The notes below the pieces were generated by a model. That model worked only from the letters and a program-made list of their open reading frames with translations. It did not search any database and was not told the DNA's origin. 64,000 nucleotides of DNA from Eubacteriales bacterium (GTDB lineage Bacteria; Bacillota_A; Clostridia; Lachnospirales; Lachnospiraceae). Every line of letters starts with the position of its first letter. The stretch's first letter is position 1. The stretch spans positions 1-64,000 of the forward strand of contig JAUNJL010000001.1 of NCBI GenBank assembly GCA_030533315.1, written 5' to 3'. This document shows positions 60,571 to 64,000 of this stretch, in pieces. Position numbers and translations under genes: made by a program.

Positions 60571-60653
60571 AATGCGTATGAAAAAGGAAAAGGATTTGTA
60601 TTTTCCCCGATGAGCGTCGGATCTGACACAAAGCAAATACCTGGTTTTGAATC

Positions 60654-60711
60654 AAAAATCCCTCTGGAAAGGGCTTTCTGGGGCTTCCCCAGTCTTTCCA
60701 GAGGGATTTTT
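60654..60711. terminator. Strong bidirectional terminator
   Basis: An 18-bp perfect stem (60654-60671 with 60694-60711) enclosing GGGG...CCCC, with T runs on both strands. It ends the 487-residue HTH gene on the minus strand and the 43-residue ORF on the plus strand. Confidence 0.92.
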
Positions 60712-60762
60712 TTCTCTTCTTCTATTGTGAAAAAAGGCGAGACCAAGTCAAAGAACCCTTTC

Positions 60763-62226
60763 TCATTCCTCCTCCACAATGCTGTCCACCAGCCGCTGGA
60801 TGTAGGCCTCCGTCTCTTCCTGGGAATACAGCTGATCCTCCCCGATACCGGCCGCAAAGGTCATCATGTCCTCCAGAAGCCCCGGCTCCCGGATATCCAG
60901 ATAAACATTCTGTTTTCTCACGTTTGAGAAAAACAAGAATGCGTAATAATCGCTGATCCACAGGTGAAAATCATGAGGCGTTTCCGCCAGAGGGCGCTTT
61001 AAAAGATGAAATCCATATTCTCCGCAGTCCTCCTTCAGACGAAGCAGCAGCTCCTTTCGGTCTTCCGGCGCAAAAGGACGGTAAATCTCCGCAGGGATCT
61101 CGGAAAGCCGGCCGGTAGCCGCAAAATGCAGGAGTCCGTTTTTGGTGTTATACATGTGCGTGTTCTTTGAAGGAAAGGCCTTTCCCTTCCCCTCAATGTA
61201 CGACCACAGATACTCGATAAACGATTCCCTCTCGGGAATATCCTGATAAATCTCCCTTTCCAGCATCTCCCTGATGATGTAAGGGATGAGGCAGGGCTCT
61301 GGCTGTATGATGTAATTCTCCGCATTTACTGCATCAATGGCCCCAAAGACCTCACATTCCTCCTCCACGGTTCTCAGCACCCGAAAAAGAGGATCGCATT
61401 TACTCTTATAATCCTCAAAAAGACTCCACAAAAGCCCCACCGCCTTCTTTTCCCCATAAAAAAATCCAGCCGAATAATCGGAGCAGCAGGTGAGGGCAAA
61501 ATCCTCCGTCAGGATCAAAAAGGGCGTGCCGCTGAAATTGTAATAACGAGACGGAATATCATCATAGAAGCAATAGGAATGATAATCCAGAGAGCTGGCG
61601 TACAGGGGGAGGAGATTTTTTAGATACATCAACGTGTAGCTTTCATGCTCCTCCGTCATCCGGGTCGCATGGTCCAGGCAGACCAGATGATCAATGTGGA
61701 GCTGACGGCTTGTGGAAAGCTGTCCTGCCAGCAGCCCGAAAGCAAAGCTCCGATCTGGCTGAAGAAGCATCCCGATCCGCCCCCGAGGCTTTTCCGACTC
61801 CGCCAGAAACATATGGTAAATGGTATGGTTCAGCTCCGTCTGGTTGGTGATCGTCACAAACTCCGGAACCTTTTTCTCCCGTTCTATCTGCGCAGATACC
61901 GTGAAATCCTCCGGCAGCTGCAGCGGCGGCACGGAAAAGGCGGTGGGAAAGCCACACATAAAATTCTCCATGTTCTTCCTTTTATAGTAGACATCCTTTC
62001 CCAGGATGCTGATCTCATATGCCTTCAAGAACATATCGTACTCCATGGGCGTCAGGCGCATAAAATCCGCCATTTTGTGGAAAGCCTCCATGGACGGGGG
62101 CTTCCTGGTGCCATTGATCACCTTATACATGGTGGAACGATCCAACAGACAGTATTTTGCCATGGAATAAACCTTGATCCCTTTTTCTTCGATGAGTGAG
62201 CCAAGCATGGATGAAAATTCAGACAT
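60763..62226 (-). CDS. Large HTH protein with an unknown C-terminal region
   Basis: A 487-residue protein. Residues ~1-65 are a Cro/C1-like HTH (YSMAKYCLLDRSTMYKVINGTRKPPSMEAFHKMADFMRLT). The remaining 420 residues contain no motif I recognise; they are soluble, rich in Tyr/Phe/Glu, with SLDYHSYCFYDDIP and CCSDYSAGFFYGE among the more distinctive stretches. A ligand- or signal-sensing regulator is inferred. GGAGG lies seven bases before the ATG. It has its own probable promoter and ends at the strong terminator. Confidence 0.75.
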   Translation of the reverse strand: MSEFSSMLGSLIEEKGIKVYSMAKYCLLDRSTMYKVINGTRKPPSMEAFHKMADFMRLTPMEYDMFLKAYEISILGKDVYYKRKNMENFMCGFPTAFSVPPLQLPEDFTVSAQIEREKKVPEFVTITNQTELNHTIYHMFLAESEKPRGRIGMLLQPDRSFAFGLLAGQLSTSRQLHIDHLVCLDHATRMTEEHESYTLMYLKNLLPLYASSLDYHSYCFYDDIPSRYYNFSGTPFLILTEDFALTCCSDYSAGFFYGEKKAVGLLWSLFEDYKSKCDPLFRVLRTVEEECEVFGAIDAVNAENYIIQPEPCLIPYIIREMLEREIYQDIPERESFIEYLWSYIEGKGKAFPSKNTHMYNTKNGLLHFAATGRLSEIPAEIYRPFAPEDRKELLLRLKEDCGEYGFHLLKRPLAETPHDFHLWISDYYAFLFFSNVRKQNVYLDIREPGLLEDMMTFAAGIGEDQLYSQEETEAYIQRLVDSIVEEE

Positions 62227-62293
62227 ACAGAAACCTCCTTTCCGCCGTTTACTGCCACTCCAGAAATACGGCTGTATTTACAGACCTTTTTTC

Positions 62294-62322
62294 ATTTTAT
62301 CAGCTTTTCTCAGAAAAGTCTA
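62294..62322 (-). promoter_or_regulatory. Probable promoter of the large HTH gene
   Basis: TAGACT (62317-62322), 17 bases, TAAAAT (62294-62299). It lies next to the terminator of the upstream gene. Confidence 0.45.
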
Positions 62323-62324
62323 CC

Positions 62325-62356
62325 TAAAAAGAAAGCCGTGCCCACTCTGCACGGCT
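62325..62356 (-). terminator. Terminator of the M14-methyltransferase fusion gene
   Basis: AGCCGTGC (62334-62341) and GCACGGCT (62349-62356) form an 8-bp stem, and the minus transcript continues TTCTTTTT. Confidence 0.85.
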
Positions 62357-62374
62357 TCCTGGAGCTTCCGCTCC

Positions 62375-64000
62375 TTATTTTTCTCCCCGAAGAAGGAAAA
62401 GAGGCGTTGGATTGTAAAACTCATCTGCCTCCTTGTAAATCCTTTTGTGTACCCCAAGATCCACCCAGAACCGCTCCAAGCCACATTTTCCCAGGGCCTC
62501 CAGATCCCAGGCAGGCCTTTTGAAGGAACTGATGGGCATCTGCCGCTTGATCTCCTCACACTCTCGGTTCAATTCCTCCCCAATGGCACGGTGGGCGTGC
62601 CTCTGGGGCAGGCCCGTGGTATCCGAAAAGTCAACGGCCCCATAATTAGCATCAAAATTAATAAGCACGCCGCCCTTCTTCAGCACCCGGCTCCACTCCT
62701 CATAAGCCACATCTGCCTCCGGAAGAGTCCAGGTAAGGTTGCGGGAAATCACCACGTCAAAGGCCTCGTCTGGAAAATCCAGATGCTCCGCATCCATCAC
62801 CGACAGAGTGCAGGACACGCCCTCCTCCTGCGCCAGCTCTCTGGCACAGGCGATCATCTCCGGTGTCAGATCCACCCCGGTGACCTCATGTCCCTCCTTG
62901 GACAAAAGAATGGTAAAAAAACCAGCCCCACAGCCAGCGTCAAGGATCTTCAGGCCTCTGCCCTGGGGCAGCTGCCTTCGGATCTCCTCCATCCACCGCC
63001 CCGCAATAGGATCCCGAAGCTCCGCCCGGCGCTGCTCCAAAAAGCTTTCGCTGCGCTTCGTCCAGTAGTTGGTCACCCGCTCCTTCCGATCATCCGGTCC
63101 GCGGCGGATCTTGCCATAGGCCACCATGGGGCCATCCTTCAGCACCTGTAGGGAGCCCGTCTGATACAGGATCACCCCATCATCATAGGCCACGCTGGTC
63201 TCCAGCACCTTTCCATCATAGTCCCTGACCTGCCCCAGCACCTCCCCGGACATAAAAATGTCTCCCGGCTTCTTTTCCGGATACCACAGTCCGTCATAGG
63301 AGGCAGACTGATACTGTACCTCCTGCACCTCCAGGGGATAATACTGGCGGCCGCTTTTTTCCCCATCATAAATCCCAAGGTGGCAGAGAATGTTCCGCAC
63401 ATCCCTCATGGTAGAATGGGCCTCCTCCTTCGTCCAGGCCCCCATTCCTCCCCGTTCTATGAGGATGCTGGGAACGCCACAGGCGGCGGCGTAATTGTAC
63501 GAGCCGCCAGAACCCACGTCAGATCTGACCATGTAGGGCACGTCCACCTGCTGGGCCATCCTTCGGGACGCTTCGGCCACCTGGGGCTCCGCCATGCCCG
63601 CATAGTACACATAGGCGCCCAATTCCTCGTAATCGTCCCCACTGTGAAGGTCGATGTAATAATCCGCCTCCCTGTGAAGCTCCTTCTCCACCCCATAGGC
63701 AAGGCGCTCAAACCTGCTTCCGTCCCTTTTGCCTGGAAACTCCCGGTTCAAATTTCTTCCATCCTCCCGGCACAGGCTCCCATGGCGGTTTTCAAACTCA
63801 TACCGGCAGACCACCTTCACAATGATGACCGTTCCCCTCACCTTTTTCGGATCCAGCCTGGCCGCCAGCTCCACGGCCGCCTGGATGCCCACGTATTCTC
63901 CGGCATGAACGCCTGCCGTCACCAATGCGGTTTTTCCCGGCTGGCCGCCCCGGATAATGGCGGCCGGAAGACGAAACTCCCCGTCACCAATGACCACATC
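62375..64000 (-). CDS. M14 peptidase-like/SAM methyltransferase fusion, 5' end outside the window
   Basis: At least 541 residues; the frame is open to the right edge, so a few N-terminal residues are missing. The first ~330 residues are an AstE/AspA-like M14 zinc hydrolase: HAGEY and a later DLHSGDD supply zinc ligands, NLNREFPG the substrate-binding Asn/Arg, and LIERGG the catalytic Glu. From ~340 a class I methyltransferase follows (YWTKRSESFLEQRRAEL, ILDAGCGAGFFTILLS, GVDLTPEMI, FDVVISRNLTWTLP). The join is in one clean frame with no stop. The combined substrate is unknown. Confidence 0.85.
   Translation of the reverse strand, partial: DVVIGDGEFRLPAAIIRGGQPGKTALVTAGVHAGEYVGIQAAVELAARLDPKKVRGTVIIVKVVCRYEFENRHGSLCREDGRNLNREFPGKRDGSRFERLAYGVEKELHREADYYIDLHSGDDYEELGAYVYYAGMAEPQVAEASRRMAQQVDVPYMVRSDVGSGGSYNYAAACGVPSILIERGGMGAWTKEEAHSTMRDVRNILCHLGIYDGEKSGRQYYPLEVQEVQYQSASYDGLWYPEKKPGDIFMSGEVLGQVRDYDGKVLETSVAYDDGVILYQTGSLQVLKDGPMVAYGKIRRGPDDRKERVTNYWTKRSESFLEQRRAELRDPIAGRWMEEIRRQLPQGRGLKILDAGCGAGFFTILLSKEGHEVTGVDLTPEMIACARELAQEEGVSCTLSVMDAEHLDFPDEAFDVVISRNLTWTLPEADVAYEEWSRVLKKGGVLINFDANYGAVDFSDTTGLPQRHAHRAIGEELNRECEEIKRQMPISSFKRPAWDLEALGKCGLERFWVDLGVHKRIYKEADEFYNPTPLFLLRGEK

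Noticed and set aside
60534..60857. A 107-codon minus-strand frame before the large HTH gene's end
   Set aside because: It passes through the strong bidirectional terminator and overlaps the end of the HTH gene in another frame; no ribosome site.

Overview
The window reads as chromosomal DNA of a Gram-positive, spore-former-related Clostridia, most likely a gut Lachnospiraceae. The evidence is a mraZ-rsmH-ftsL-PBP-spoVD-like-mraY-murD division cluster, a DUF4364 protein, a YesL-like protein, DUF1540, strong AGGAGG ribosome sites, and meso-diaminopimelate wall chemistry (dapF, plus murE with a DNPR motif). GC content is high for Clostridia, so many long antisense frames are open but not coding. 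No tRNA, rRNA, CRISPR array, prophage or IS element was found.

Layout from left to right. 1-2365 (+): YesL-like membrane protein, TIGR01212 radical SAM protein and DUF4364, ending in a terminator. 2427-4486 (-): rarA and a polysaccharide deacetylase. 4664-10157 (-): a branched-chain amino acid ABC operon livJ-H-M-G-F with a cytidylate-kinase-like gene at its end. 10500-11726 (-): infC-rpmI-rplT with a long attenuator-type leader and an ATT start for infC. 12207-12530 (+): DUF1540 protein. 12689-26256 (-): the division and cell wall cluster, transcribed mraZ, rsmH, ftsL, PBP2, spoVD-like, mraY, murD, ftsW, murA, divIB, then ftsZ from its own promoter. 26572-28803 (-): ychF-lgt. 29305-42985 (-): one long housekeeping operon, murE-priA-def-fmt-zinc protease-rsmB-rlmN-prpC-prkC-rsgA-rpe-thiN. 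43286-45217 (-): a sortase-type surface protein. 45849-46781 (+): carbamate kinase. 46873-48918 (-): asnA, a CBS protein and a small membrane protein. 49195-50052 (+): a zinc-ribbon membrane protein. 50074-52634 (-): a polar amino acid ABC transporter. 53137-54006 (+): dapF. 54030-56367 (-): a ClC transporter with azlC-azlD. 56563-59329 (-): a BceAB-like ABC pair. 59330-62322: an AT-richer accessory patch with tandem repeats, a small HTH protein, a probable unannotated 43-residue basic ORF and a 487-residue HTH protein. 62375-64000 (-): an M14-peptidase/methyltransferase fusion that runs off the window.

The common theme is wall growth and its control. MurA, MurD, MurE, MraY and DapF make precursor; FtsW and two class B PBPs polymerise and cross-link it; FtsZ, FtsL and DivIB place it; and the PASTA kinase/phosphatase pair senses it. 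MraZ probably represses its own cluster through five tandem boxes. The strongest novelty candidates are four. The polar amino acid binding protein is circularly permuted, with lobe 2 before lobe 1. Glycine/aspartate-rich repeat tails occur on both DivIB and PBP2 of the same cluster. A terminator-like hairpin buries the spoVD-like ribosome site. A three-helix leader RNA precedes asnA.
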